The notes beneath the pieces were generated by a model. The model worked only from the letters and a program-made list of their open reading frames with translations. It was not told where the DNA came from and did no database searches. Shown in pieces: positions 11,633-25,812 of a stretch of 64,000 bases of DNA. The position numbers and the translations under genes are program-made. Numbering within the stretch: the first letter of the stretch is position 1; the number at the start of each line of letters is the position of its first letter. The stretch comes from Stenopsyche tienmushanensis (Eukaryota; Arthropoda; Insecta; Trichoptera; Stenopsychidae), in contig WACJ01000353.1 of the NCBI GenBank assembly GCA_008973525.1, positions 124,001 through 188,000 of the forward strand, written 5' to 3'.

Positions 11633-12075
11633 GTCATCATCATCATCATCATAGTGCAGCCACAAACAGTCCACTGCAGAACTATGGGTCTCTTCAATAT
11701 CCATTCACAGGAAGGGGTTACATCCATCTCGTCTGCATCATGCGTTCATCTCCTCATTCGCTCGTTATTAAAGGTAGCATTACCACCGAGTTTTTATTTC
11801 GAACGCTCACCCAACAGGTATCCTGAATGAACGTATTGACGAACGCTTTCGCTATCGTCTCGATAGGGAGTGTGGAGGTTTGTAAAGACTGAGCAGTTTT
11901 CCTTGGAAGACACTGGAAAATTATTCTGGACGACCTTTTTAACTCTATTGGAAAGGGCTTTCTGGAGCGCAAAGAGTCCAGTCCCACCTTTCCTCCCTAT
12001 GGCGTTGCCGAACTAGGGTGCATCTCGGATTCGCTCCTACACCGACTGAGGGTGTCTCCCCGTCACCGTACAACT
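11633..12075 (-). mobile_element. Possible RTE-like LINE 3' fragment with a trinucleotide tail
   Basis: A CAT repeat at about 11635-11654 is followed by a moderately GC-rich, non-AT segment to about 12075 containing CAGTCCACTGCAGAACTATG. Read on the minus strand this is unique sequence ending in (ATG)n. That resembles RTE-clade LINE 3' ends, which finish in short tandem repeats, and the TCCACTGC block resembles common insect LINE tails. A minus-strand open frame covers 11987-11754 but has no certain match. Low confidence. Confidence 0.3.
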
Positions 12076-15000
12076 TACCCGAGCGAATTCGAGACTTAGT
12101 GGTTTCGCCATCATTTCAGGTTGCCTCTCTCAGTTCGGCGATTACAAAACGATATAGAAGTCAACGGAAGACAATTTTGTTTACGTTGCAAAGTTGAAGT
12201 TCTTCATATGCCTCTGCTCAAGGTCGTCTTTTGTTCCTAAAGCTTCTTGGCTCCGAACCGGTAAGGTTAGTCGTGCTCCATATTGTTGGGTAGGATCTAC
12301 AATTTAAGAGATAGCGAGTGACTATTTACTCTGTAAATAATTACTAGTCAAGTGGCCAATAGTTAAAATACATAAAATCGTATAAGCATAGTAGTTGCAG
12401 TAGTCAAATGTGGTTGGTCGCTAAAAAGTGTTAGTCAAATTTTATTCGCAAGGGGTAAAAAATTGTTTTGATATCTGTGAGAAGCATGAAAAGACTCATT
12501 CAAGACTTGTTGAAACTAAAATCGTTATTTGGTAAATTAAAGATAAATGTAGATATAAATAATTGGCACATTGTGGCATTCTTAATCAGACATTGGAAAT
12601 ATTATATTAAAATATACCATTGTTTGCATCTCATTGGATCCTGTAAAAATGATCTTCATTTTTTTGTGTAACTGGCCAAAACTTGCAGATAAATAAAGGG
12701 AATAACGGTTCAATTTTCATGCGGAAATATATACATCGTAAAAAATATGGTAAAATGAACACACTTTGCTAGATCAGAAAAGTGGCTGAATTTGCACAAA
12801 AACAAGAATATTGTGTTAGTCCAATCGACTAACATTAGCTTTTTAATATAACCGAATTCCTCGGTGCATAATGTATAAATACAATTGTTTTAAGATTTTT
12901 CCAGTATCACAATTCATAAAGTGGCTGGATGAAGATGACCAGCATATTTATAGATATATTATGTGTATTTTCGTAATTAGTTTTTCTTCTTGAGAAATAT
13001 GCAAAATCAAGAATTCAAAAATTTGAATTTCATTTCTCAATCATTTCTCGAAAAATGAAAATCATCGATTAGGAACTAGAATCTCATTTTTTTTCCGATT
13101 GAGAAATTGAGACTGATTTTTTTTTGTAATCTATAATGTGTATGATAGAATTATCATTATATGTATATTTCAATTCATTATAAAAAGATTGCTAACGAAT
13201 GTTTTTTTTAAAGTGACAGAAAGCTTATTGAAATGTATGACAACATGTTTAAAAATGTATAGGATGCCACGAAGAATTTCTATCAAAGGAACGATTTTGA
13301 TAGCAGTTGACGACGAAGCATACGGACGAGCCAGAAGAAGACGAGAATTGAAGAAAAATAGAGACGTCGTTTGAATGCCTTAGCAAAATACCTCATGCAT
13401 TGGAGATTATACTTCAGAGAAGCTGCACATTGAAGAAGAAATAAAAAACGTTAAATAAAAAAGGAAAACTCTTTGCATTGCGTTTTTTTTTAATTTCATA
13501 AAAGCCAATTAAATTTATGAGAGACGTGTATTTGGTTAAGTCGAATACAATTGTATAGTTTTGCATACATTGTATGCGTTCGCTCAGGCAGACATAAGCT
13601 TTCCGGAAGCGATCGTTAATATTACTCAACAACTACAGCTTGGAGCTTCTAAAACTACATGCTTCATTCGCAGAGCGAAGAGCTCGACAACGAAGAGCCC
13701 TTTGAATCGGGAAACCACCACGAATAACCTCAAATCATTCGACTACTGAAATATTCCATTGCTCTCGGGGAACTAAATTCTTTGTTTCTTGTCGTTTCAA
13801 TTGTTTAACAATGGAATAGATGCAAGCAAATAAGTATTCTATAGAAAAATCGTAATAAACAAGAGTAAAAATACTAACATCAAAAATGTCACGGATAATA
13901 AGATAAATTTTCCGAAGCTATGGTATATGTTTGAGCATTCATTTTAAAATTAAAGCGCAGTCTAAACTATAACCCGAGCGGGTCCATGCTATTTTACGGC
14001 CACTCACTGCTTCGAATGATATGACAACGTACATTTTGAAAGAAACAAAAGTTCATATCTCTACAAAGATAAAATTGGTATTCGGATGAAAATAAATTTA
14101 TTCATGTGAGTTATTGCGTTGATAGCGCGATGTTATCCATTGAAAGTTTGATTATTTTGCCTCTTTATAATTTATTCTATCAACTTGTAGCATTAAAAAA
14201 GAGCTCGCATTGTCCGAGCGCAGTTTGAAAGGCCAATGCTGGTTAATTTGCTTCTATTTTTAGTTAGGTTTTTACCCTTATTTTCACTTTTGTCGGCACT
14301 AAATCGCTAACAGCACATAAAGTGTCACGAATGGCCGTCGTAAACGAGAAGATCTTTAATTAAAAATAATCGCAACCGAAGGTTCGTCGTCGCAACTCGC
14401 GACGGCGACGCTGTCGTCGATCGATTGTCGTCGGCGAAGCGATTCGATCGGAGAACTAGACGACGACAAAACAAAAACAACCCTACTTTAGAACCGGTCA
14501 GCGATGTCTTTTCCGAATCGCATGAACGTCGGAGACTCCGTCTCGTCGAGTTGTTCTTGTTCGTGTTCTTATTTTAGTATTTGTTCAGGCTCGGGAACGA
14601 AAAATAATCAATAAAAGGAAATCCGGGACGAGCCCGACGCGTCCGCATATGCTCGTCGCGAACGCTCTATTTTTTCGGTTCGGTCGTCCGAATTGCAACA
14701 ATCTGAGAACTTTTCGATCGCCAACATTGAATGGATTTAATTTAGCGTCGTCTGAGAGCCGAAAGGGACCGGTTGCGGATCGATATCGACAGCTCGGCGA
14801 AAGCTCCGCTCCGATGCTAAAACTGACTAATAACAGGAGACGACAGGGGCCAAAAGTTCAAAAGCTCCACTCTATGAGGAAAATCTCATTTATATTTTTA
14901 AAAATCGACCGAGGCGCGTCCGCGTCTATATTTCGCCGACAAATTGACAAACCGAAATTCCGCCCTTCGACTGCGCACGGATGAGTAAATTTATTCAGCT

Positions 15001-16019
15001 CTCGGTAAACACCCCCCCGTCTACCCATACATCGAAGAGATCGACGATGCCAATATTCGCCGGAATCATTCCTCAAAACATCATTTTAGAGTCGCGTCGA
15101 AACAATGCAGGCTCTTCAAAGCCGACGACCTGAAATTTAGCCCTTTCCATTTCTAAAAGCGGAACTGCCATATCCGGAAACGATAAGGTCGCACGCAACG
15201 TATGCGCTTTCAACTCTAGAGAAGCGCATATCTGCAATCTAAGCCAGCGAATTGCAACAAAAAACGCAAGGCACAATATTGTGCCACTCGACGCCTACAA
15301 AGCTACTAACTAAATATTTTAAAATAAATACTTCCCCAGTTAATATTAGGTCCTCCCAAAAGAAATCCATTATTTTCACACGCTTCGAATTCAGTTTGTG
15401 TCAGGAAACGTCTCTGTGATCTTTCTTTCTTAATGTATTTTTTGTGTGTCATAAATTTATTTATAAATAAGAGCATATTCAACAGTGATTTTTCTCGATT
15501 AGGACACTTTATAATGTCATTTGATAGACGACGAAGACAAATTTTTACAATATTTTCGAATGGACTCACGAATGGAAATCTGGAAATAAATAAAAAAATA
15601 AATTCAATTTACTATATTTTACTTTCTATTTGAAATATTTTTTAAAAGTGCCAAACAGTCAATTATTCTTTTAAAATTTTCATCATTTTACCTTACACAT
15701 GTTTTTCTCGAAAAAAAAAACACTTCTAGAAATGTCGACAAAAATAATTATAGTGTAATTACTTATTATTTATCATCAAATGTTATAAATTATACGCATA
15801 AATACATACCTGATCCAGAATTCCTAGATTTATTGCTAGCCATAATTAGAAGAAAAACGTAAAATCTCGCTGCACGACCGATGAAAGTCATGACTCATGA
15901 CAGCCCCGTTCAAATATTGTTTCGGACGAACCGGTATCGGATCGGAACTGGAGCGATACGATAGTGTGAATACTCTCATTCGAGCGAGATCGAACCGTCA
16001 ACGGCACCATAGTGTGAAT

Positions 16020-16205
16020 CGGGCCTTAAGCTCTTTTCATTTTCCGACAAAGCATGGATTTTTTTATGGCAGAACGAATTATTTCAGGACGTATCTTTTG
16101 TTTCTTAAATAAACAGAAGAAAATGTAAATAAATATAAGACGAGTTTGAAAGTAAGAAAAGAAATGAGAATTCTCGGTTTTGCATATTTCTCGAGAAGAA
16201 GCACT
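16020..16205 (-). repeat. Dispersed repeat copy shared with 30090-30190
   Basis: Read on the minus strand this gives CTTACTTTCAAACTCGTC, a GTTTATTTAAGAAAC block, a GAAATAATTCGTTCTGCC block and a CATGCTTTGTC block. The same order occurs on the + strand at about 30107-30190. The two copies are in opposite orientation and about 14 kb apart. Non-coding; class unknown. Confidence 0.45.
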
Positions 16206-18837
16206 ATATACGGTATTATGAAAAAAAAAGATTTCTAAGAAACAAACCTACGCAATTCCATGGGTGATTTTTGTGTTGGTTGAATATGACTCGAGTTATT
16301 AAATATCAACTTCTCAAACCAGGTGAAATGATGAAAACGACCAGGTTTTTTCAATAAAAGTTGAATAATTTTACAGTATGAAAACTGGACGTCCACATAA
16401 AGCCAAATTATGATAAAATAAAATGACTAAACTTGAGACGATGCAGCATATCCTTCATATTCGTCATATTTAGGCCCTTCTGATTATTACCTATTTCGAT
16501 ATTTAGAGCTATACATTGAAATGCAAAAAATGTAGGACAAAGTAAAAAATCATTTGTATTCGTATTTTTAGTCAAAAACAATTTTTGTTTGTAGTCAGTA
16601 TCGAGACACAGGCAAGCAAAAGCATTTTTTTAGTATTTTCCAAGCTGAATGTGACACAGTATTTGAAGCATTCAACGTCTATTATTATGTAATATCAAAG
16701 GAATGTTTTGTAAATAGTGCACATTGTAGCGGGAACAATGAAGCAAAGCAATGCAGAGTAATCATAGCAAATAAGAAAACTATAATAATCTTTGCGCATC
16801 GATCGTCGATCTGCTCATGCGTTGTAATCGAAGACAGAAACGATGCGTATGGCTTTTGTTCCATTTTTTCTATTATAAAACGCAAAATATCTTCCGTTTT
16901 CTTTCCGGAGGACTTCCCCTGAGATTACCGGAATTTTGCATGGCGACCGAGAAAAAGTTTTTAATGTAATTTACGACCTCATTTCCGACGGGAACGCTCG
17001 TTTTAAATGGCTTTAAAAATGGCGGTCAACGTAAAAGAGTTTAAACATCGCTCGGATTGAAGCTTTTCATTTGGGAGTGTATATACAAAGTTTGCGCAAA
17101 ATGAAAAAAAAAAAAAAAACGAAACGGAAAAGTCGATTCCGAAAGCAAGTTAATTAATCGCATTTGACCGGACGCATAATTAAATACAAGATAAAAGGAA
17201 GCTCTTTATCAGCTCGACGTCCTCCGCGGGGAATATAAACTCTCTGCCAAATAATTGGGAAGAATAAAAAGCGATTCGAAAGTGTTGTTCGAATCGATCT
17301 TCTGCAAGTCGAGCTTGTGGATTTCCTAAAGCGTCTTTCGGCTCGTGATTCTTCTTTTTCGATTACATTATCACCCTCTCATCTTACACGAAAGCGCAAA
17401 CATTGTCTAAATTTATTTACGTTTCGGCAAATCTTAGTCTTCTCTTTTTTCTGTGTGCCTTACACAAGCTAACCCTTTTCATCCTTCGAATTTTTCTCTT
17501 CGTATGAGATCGGTTTTGGTTTTAGAATCTTGCGCCGGGGTATATCATTTTTCGTCGATTAAAAAAGGCGTAAAAAACGTGAATGACTTTTTGTTACTGT
17601 TTGCACCGATGCACCTTTGTAATAAAGCATCGGAAAAGAAATCTCTTGTGTATCTTCGTCGAGCTGGAGGATGCTTATAACCTTCCAAAGTTTCAGTAGT
17701 TTCTGCCCTACGATATTTGCAGCATGCAGGGCGCGCTCGGCGCATTCCAGACCCTCCCATTGTTTTGTGTTTTTTTACCTACTTTCGAACTTTCTGACTA
17801 AATTAAGAGTTTCTATAGCAATTTTAGAAATATTTACTACAAGATTCTGTACATTTAAAAAAAATCGAAACAAGACTCCAAGAATAAAAATGTATGCAGG
17901 TTTTTCTCGACTAAATCATTTTTTGATAACTAAAGCCTTTTTTTAAATTCAATAATTACGTACTGCTGATGTTTCGTATCTACCTTGTATTACTCAAAGT
18001 AGAATGTGGTTCATTAAACTGAGAACTACGCATTTATTTTTGAGAAGGATTGCTATTAACTGTGAAGATTTTCACCGAGATTTATAGATTGGTAATTAAT
18101 TTTGCGTTTCTTCTTCAAACAGTGAGAAAAATTAATTGAAGTTCAATCTGAATCGATCGATTTACTATTTTTCGTCATTTCTTATTGAGATTTCTTTAAT
18201 AAAAAGTTAAACAGCTAAGACGAAAATAGTAGAAACGTGTAGCCTCCTCGTTCATTTTTTGGACATCGGTTTGAAAAATCGATAAGTACGTGCAGACTCG
18301 TTTATCTATCCGAGTAAGCCGATGATGTTTTTAAACAGCGATTAATGATAGAGTTTATCGACGGCATACGCTTTTATAGTGATTTCATAAGCTAAAATAA
18401 GGTAGTTTTTGCACATTGCAATATTTGAGTTTTTTGAAAAGGAAATAACAAGGTTCATGGACCGAGAGGCTATTTGAAAAGGCTTCCGTTTCGTCTGCTC
18501 TTGAGCGCGCAACGTGGAAACATATACATACAAGTATTTTAAAATAACCAAAGAATAAGAACCAAACTAAGCGAATTAATAAATATAGCACAATTTCGAA
18601 TGACATGTGCAGTTTCAAGAACATACTGTCAAATAGACATTTTGCATATCTTTTCTTTATAGATTGGAATACTTATAAAAGTAGTCGCATTTGTAAAGAG
18701 TCATAAAAATATTTTTAAATACCATTGCGAATAAGAACATCATGCAAAACTCCAATTCCAGTTTAGCCGCACACGGAAATGATTAAGTGATATTGGCGCG
18801 AATGTTTGAATTTGAATAAAAACATAGTTAAATTTAA

Positions 18838-18975
18838 AGTTTCGTTCCGGGCCTTCGACCCGGAAACCGTTATTTTTGCTGAAATAATAACTCTAACCGA
18901 ACCGTTATAACTGTTAGAAACGTAACCGAAACCAAAACCGAAATGAAACAAAATAACGGTTCGAAGTCATGGTTA
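18838..18975 (-). repeat. Inverted copy of the AACCG/CGGTT-rich dispersed repeat
   Basis: The + strand reads CGTAACCGAAACCAAAACCG and AACGGTTCGAAGTC, the reverse complement of the blocks seen at 7345-7480. It is the GC-richest and probably best preserved of the copies in the window. Confidence 0.5.
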
Positions 18976-20176
18976 TCATCGTTTGGAAAACTTTTTAGAG
19001 TTAATTCTATGTTTTCGTTCCGTTATAATAACATACATTTATATCGACCAAGCATTTTGTAAATATGAGAAAAACAGGTTGAAGCTATGAATTTATTGCT
19101 CAAAAGCCCGTTAAAAATATAATTCAATTGGCATAAGAAAAAAATCATTATGCTGATAAATTTTGAAGATGCTGCAATTGCAATTTCACCCATACTCCTA
19201 TTTAAATTCCATTTATAAACAGTCCTTTATTCAATATTTTCAGCATTAAATATATATTGAATACGTTGTAGAAAAGCTATTCATATTAATAAAAGATAAT
19301 TTTGTTGACCCTTCTGTCAATAACAGGGTCTGGCTAGACCTTTTTGCATTTGCGATGAGTTTTTTTTAATAATAGTTATCTTACCAAATCTCCTTGACTT
19401 TGTTCATTTAAGGGTTTTACAGAATTTAAAATAATAAAAAATGTTCGGGTTATCATATGTTTAGAAAAACTATATTTTTTAAATGAATCACTCACCTTAC
19501 CGTATAAAGAGTTTTTTTTAAATTCATATTGAGTAATTTCTTAAGCCAACGATTCGGTCCGAGTTTCTCTCGAAACGTGTTGTATCATAACTAAAATTAT
19601 TCGTCAAACTCCGAATTAATTTACTTATCCGATAGAGAATTATTAATATTCAATCCTCTTCGGAATAATAGGCTTAACGCGGAGTAACGTCGTTTTGCCT
19701 ACTTAATTTTTAAGCCTCGCATAATTTACCCCTATTCAATTCCACAGTATTTATCACCGCAAGGGTTGTAAACAAACGGCAAAGCAAACATGCGGACATC
19801 GCAGGATGAGTTCTGGTTCTTGTTGAACCATATGTAGTTTTAAAAAATTGGAATTCATCTCTCGGGAAAAAGAAGGAAGACGAATTCGGATCGCAGTCGG
19901 CGCACTCCGAGTCCGGGCTGTCGATCGACGCGTAACTTTAAAACGCTCGTTAAATTTTTAAACGATGTATCGCGATTCTCAAAGGGCGGCTCCGAATCAA
20001 AAGGGAATTCACCCTTTTAGACCGGAAAACTTCTAGTAGGGCTTCAATACCCTTATTCTACAATATGCATGACTCCCCACCGAAACCGCCGAAACTTTCT
20101 CGCGTTAAGCCGGCAATTTCTTCCGAATATTACATATAGAATTGTTTAAATTAGCAACGCGACGAGGGTATTATCT

Positions 20177-20201
20177 TATATATATATATATATATATATT
20201 C
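20177..20201. repeat. (TA)n microsatellite
   Basis: About ten uninterrupted TA units. A simple repeat with no further signal. Confidence 0.9.
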
Positions 20202-20648
20202 CCTCTATTGTGCCTTTTTATTCATTACGTGTATGAAAATCTGTTCAATCGTCGGTGAATTAAATCAATTCAACTTTGGTTCCTCTGCAAAACGATATTC
20301 TTTCCTAATAAGCCGATTTCTCAATTCCTATATTAATACGCCATGACACTGCCTATTTGAAATCCGAGTCTTATCAGTCGAGAATGATAACGATAATTAT
20401 CGATTCGATTCGCGTCAAAATTGGAGAGAATCGAGCGGCGCACACCATTCATTCTATAACTACATAGAATTTCATCGAAAGATTTTGACATTTTAAGGGA
20501 GACTACATATAATCGGCAAAGCTTTCTACGCCATAGACATAGCTTTTTCATCGAGAATTTCATACGGAATGTCTATTTTATAATTGACTGTGAAGGGATT
20601 GTAATTTTCCATCTTTATTTATAAAATTGAAATTGTTTCTTTGTAAAA

Positions 20649-20834
20649 GTGTATATGTTACAGTCAAAACCCGTATTTAGTTAGAAAGAGTTTTTACCGG
20701 ATGAAAGTTTATATTGGATGTCTTAGTTACATTTAAAATTACCTAGTTATGATTAGAATTTACTGCTATAAACTAATTTTAACGAGTAAAAACTCGTTCT
20801 GACTAAATACAGGGTTTGATTGTAGCATATACAC
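20649..20834. mobile_element. 186-bp palindromic MITE
   Basis: The left end GTGTATATGTTACAGTCAAA continues into a CCCGTATTTAGTTAGAA block. The complement of the right end reads GTGTATATGCTACAATCAAA and continues into CCCTGTATTTAGTCAGAA. About 50 bp on each side are inverted with a few mismatches, around a short AT-rich centre. No coding capacity. The TACAGTCAAA start and TA next to the ends point to a Tc1/mariner or pogo-type MITE. Confidence 0.75.
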
Positions 20835-22399
20835 TTGATACGTAACTTCGTATGTTTTTTTTTTTTAATTAATCATTTTTTTTTTAATGTAAGATCAAAC
20901 TCTATGAAGCGTATCTTTAGAGTAGTTCTTAACGAATCTTCAGATCTTCGTATCCCAACTTCGATAATCTTCAATCATATTAAACTATTCCGTAATAGTT
21001 CCAGTCATATTTCACTAAACGATTGCACTATTCATTTTTACAAGTTACAATAGCGTCTTTAAAAAAGGCGATGAACAAAGACGATCGTAAAATGTCGATA
21101 TTCGAACATGCTGGCTATTAGACCGAATTCTTGAAGATATCCAAAGAGACTCCGCCAGTCTGCTGAATAATGTGGCCATAGATTCGAGTTTAGTTGTAGT
21201 CGATAATTGAAAAAAACATCGTAAATTATCTAATCAATATGTAAGAGTCAATCGAAAAGATAAAGGATTGCACCACCAACGCGTGTTGGCATAAATCATG
21301 GCGTAATAATCACGAATCTAATAAACGGCAAGAGACGCATATAAAAATCGAGAATTTCTGTATGAATTAGACGAATTTAATTAAAATATTTCTTTATAGA
21401 CTCTAATATATGATACAAAGCTTATTTTGACGATAAATCACTAGAAGATTCGTTCGAGAAACTGCGTTGTGTGCAAAAATATCTTTTGAATGCTGAACTG
21501 TGCTTTCGGCGGTAGAGTCACCGAACTACTCCCCGCTCCCGCGTTTTCGCCAAGACGGCCACGCTCGCACGTGGGTTTGTTTTTCTTTCGGACCGCCGTA
21601 ATTCCGAGCGGAAGGATGCAAGCGGTCGGCTGCCGACAGAACGCTGTCGTCTTAACTATTTTATTTTATTTATGAAAGGAGAGGTTGCCGCTATCGCACT
21701 GCGAGAAGTACATCTTCCCGTATCACCACTAGAATTGAAATTTTGATCATGTTATTTTTGCTGGTGCTGTCTTATGAAGCGTATTTCACGGTGAAAAGCT
21801 ATTTCGAGGCTCGTACGCACTCAATCACTCCATCATTGGTGAAATTTTCGCATAAAACATTGCCAAGAAGGAGGTTGAGGAGTCAGCCTTTTCAGGCGAA
21901 GGACTTTGTCTTCCAAACAGTCTGTACTCGTAGCAAACGGTGGTACTCTTTGCTTCCGGAATAGGTTCTTCTCGTCTTTTAAATTACGTTAAAAAGGAGG
22001 GTCTCATAAGAGAGGGAAACAATTAAAACATTGTATTCTTTAATAATACTTTATTATTATAATCATTTCAACGAAATCGGTTATGATCACGATGCAAAGT
22101 CGAGTTTCGTAATTCTCAATTGACACAATAACTGGCAGAGATTTAACCCGCAAAACTAGGACTTCGAACCGACATTCTACTCATATCGGTTTTGGCTTCA
22201 GACTTTCAGGAAAGATGAAAAAATGAGGTTTTCTTCTTTTCGTCTGAAAAAGGAGAACTCGAAGATATGGCGGATGATAGTTATGAAAAGTTGGTATCTT
22301 GTAGCAAATTAAACTCGTCAGTATCGAGTGTTTTGCAAAAGCGAATTTTACAAAATTGCATTTGCATAGGTGTACTTTTGCACACTGAGACGATTTGTT

Positions 22400-22580
22400 G
22401 GCAATAATCCGAAGGTGAGCGAGTGGAGGCGCCGGGCAGGGGGTGGCGTGGGTGGCGGGGGCTGCGGGGGCGCGGAGTCCTGCGCCTCTGTCGGGCTCAG
22501 TGTCTCGCGCGCTCCGGCCCCGGCAGGGCCGCGCCGCTCTTCCCGTCCGACTGCGCCTGCGAACCCATTCAATCGTAAGA
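22400..22580. promoter_or_regulatory. Small GC-rich CpG island
   Basis: An isolated block of high GC in AT-rich DNA, with GGGGGCTGCGGGGGCGCGGA and CTGCGCCTGCG, the latter close to the NRF1 palindrome TGCGCANGCGC. Open frames across it are compositional. It may be a promoter, for example for a distal non-coding first exon of cac, or part of a repeat. No transcript evidence is available. Confidence 0.3.
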
Positions 22581-25500
22581 TTCGAGCGTCTGCCATATGT
22601 TCTTCTTCCTTCGCCCGGACTCAACAAGTGCCGGAACCTTTCTCCTAAATCTATCCAAGCGCCTTTTCGCTCCCTCGGTTACGGGCACATATTCAGCAAA
22701 ACTCATCCACATTCTAAAGAAAGGACTGCACCGACTTTTCAAATATATCATTCCTTTATGACTTACGTAACTACTTATATATTACCATACGAATACATAA
22801 ATATTTTCAGCAAAGACGATTCAGTCTTCGGACTCGATCGTCGATCATGCTAAAAGCATCCAGACAATGCAATTCAACTCAGGCTGAGGACTTTTCAATG
22901 TCTCTGAATTAATTTTTTTTATGCACATTTGAAAATAATGTCGTTTTTTAGAATCAGAAATATAATTTTCTCATATTTTCACATTCATTTTCTTTCGCAG
23001 AATACTTAAACAATTGCCCGCAACATTTTGTAAATTAATATATTATCACTTTTTAATAAAAATAATTTGTTGTATAATTTAGAAATTTTGGTATTGAAAA
23101 AATATTTTGAATTCAATTACAAAAGGTTTTATCGCGGTCGCAGACACGTCTGCAATTGCAGTCATTTTGTGTATGCTGTATGGGACGCGTTCTTCGTATT
23201 CTTCGAATATAATACACTTTCAAAATATTTTTCGTGATAAATAATAATCGGGTGTTTTTGTGATGGTTTATCTTTTCATTTTATTTTCATGATTTGCGTC
23301 GATAATTGATATTCATACAGATTACGATTCATTCGAAAAAAACATTTTGCGAACGAACGGCTCACATCCACAAAAAGCGAAATTATTTTCCGGTATATCT
23401 AATAAATTTTCGACGCTGACGAAGTTATCATTTTAACAGCCGCCTCGGAAGACACCGACGTCGTTTCCGGAAGCGCGATAGTAGAAATTGTTGCGGCCGC
23501 AGCGTTCCTCGGGAAAATCCGATCGGAAGTCGCAACAAAAAGACGCCAGTTTTCCACGACAGACGGCATATTTTTGTTCAAAAACGATCCTTTCAGTTGT
23601 CGCGAATTCCGATCGACGACGAATTCCAAAATAGACGACAATTAGACAAATTAAATACATCCATGCGGGAAAAAGGGGACCAAATTTGATCCTCGGTATG
23701 GGTATCGCGTTTCAGAAATGCGACGCTCGATCCAGCATTACTATGATTGTTTATCGCTTTTTTATTCGTTCTTCTATTTTCTATCCGTATTTTGTTCTGT
23801 TGAAAAACTACGGAAAATTTGTTAGAAAACAACCACTTTGCTGAAAAATGTTACTGAAAGTTATCTTCTCTTTTTATGATATATTTCAGCAATAATTTTC
23901 AAACATCGACCTAAAAAATACGAAAACAAAATTTGACTCCAAAAAAACAAAGACTCCAACAATGAACTGAGTAGGTCCTCGCCTTCTTGCAATCACTCGC
24001 AGTTTCAAATTATCGGTTGAATAGTTTTATTTGATTTCATGTGTTTCTCACATTACAATTTTTGAATATCTACGACTCGCAAGTAACGCATTGAGCTACT
24101 ATAAAATCTAAAAATGCAAACTCTCGCTGTATAACCGCGCACGTCGTTTGATCAAAGTCCGCTTCGTGTTTATTTATTTTATCATTTTTGTGCAAACTTT
24201 GTGCTTTATTTGTAATGCATAGAGTCACGATGGAAAGAATTTTTCGCTAGTACTTGAGAAAAAATGCGAAAAAATTATAAACGAAAGGGTCAAAGGTTCG
24301 TCGTGCATCGCTGCGTCGACGAAACGGTCCTCGACATAAAAGCTTTCATAAAAACTGCAGAGACTTTCCAGAATGTGGCGTAACTTTAATATTATTTTCG
24401 CAGAAGCTTCTATTCGATGCAGATGTGTTTATTTTTGTTATTTGAAATTATACGGACGAAAAAAGCTGCCCATTTCAATAGCTGAAATGACGACCTACAT
24501 ACAGATTTCCAGCTCGGAGGTTTGCTCCATCTGACCCTCGTTTCCCTTTTCTCTTTTCCTTTTCGTCGGCATGTCTTCGTCGACGCTCATCGCCGGATCA
24601 TAAGTCCCGATACTGCCAAGTCTCATCGAAGAAACCTTTTCCCGAACACAAATTTGATTTCAAATACGGACATACGGTAGCTTCAACCATATTATGCATC
24701 GTGAAAGCCGATTCTGAACTATTGGGCGCGGTACTCGTTCAACGTAATTCAATATGTGAGAATTTGTGACAATGAACGTAGAAGTTAATTTTTAGATATG
24801 AAATTTTTGTATGATAAAACCAGATTGAGGAGATCAATCGAAGTTTGACTCGATTTGCTAATTCTGAAGTACCGAGACGTTTAATCAAGTCGGGGAAGAT
24901 CGTCTTTGATTGTTTGATTTGCAAAAATATAATATTATTTGAAAGTAATGATAATCTCGCATTTCACTCATATTTTCTATCGTAAATAATTTCATATACT
25001 TCAATATTATTTCCTATTTGTATTAAATATGGAGGCCAAGGGAAAACTAACCCGTATAAAATCTCTCATCCCTGGGAAAATCTTCTATAAGTCCGTCCGA
25101 TGTATGGATGTGACATAATAAATGTGTATATTTAGTCAGCAATTGATATTCCTACATTGGGATTAAAACAATACTACATCGATAATATTCATTTGCAACA
25201 ATAGGAAAATCGGAAAGTAAACTATTTTAAGCGACATATTCCTAATAAAAATCTGATTGAAATAGCTTTATTTATTACATATTAATTGAATTAATGACAG
25301 ACATTATGCCCAGTACTTAGAGCAAACAACCGGACAGTGAGAAGTCAATAACTCAAATTCAATCAGTCTAAATATTACGTTTAATAAATTTAAATTCATC
25401 AATGAATCGCCATTTAATACCAAAAAGGCAAATTATTTATATCGATAAAAAATAATCGTATTGTTTTTTCGAATTTGTTCAAAAGTTGTAAATAAGTTTT

Positions 25501-25680
25501 AAAAATACCAATATATTTGAAATTCAGGTACATCCATTTGAATTTCTGATCTGAAGCTCGAATCTCGTCGTCATATATAGTGCACAACCGTGTAATACTT
25601 TTTGGCAGGATAAGTGTTTAAACATCGCATAAGTTCATTCACGACAAGAGATTCAGATTTATCTATGATTTACATTTTTC

Positions 25681-25812
25681 GAAAAATAAGAAAGCTCGAT
25701 TTAATTCTTCAAATTTCTGGAAGATTCTCGAAAAATTTTAGTAAACAAAAAATGTATGCAAGACAGAAAAATATCGCACATAAATATTATTTTCTTAGTA
25801 TATAATTAAAAT
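25681..25812 (+). repeat. AT-rich dispersed repeat (copies near 32060 and 36657; inverted copy near 30230)
   Basis: Shared order of blocks: TTCTCGAAAAATTTT-like, AGACAGAAAAAT-like, then CATAAATATTATTTTCTTAG and TATATAATTAAAATA. Similar chains occur at about 32060-32215 and 36657-36800, and inverted at about 30230-30380. Divergence is high. Non-coding; possibly an old MITE or SINE family. Confidence 0.4.

Noticed and set aside
11629..11660. MSHHHHHH start resembling a His-tag
   Set aside because: It is the translation of a CAT trinucleotide tract, not vector contamination or a gene.
15306..15569. Minus-strand frame of 87 codons (FENIVKICLRRLSND...)
   Set aside because: Reads somewhat like protein, but it is isolated and has no recognisable domain, splice partner or conservation evidence.
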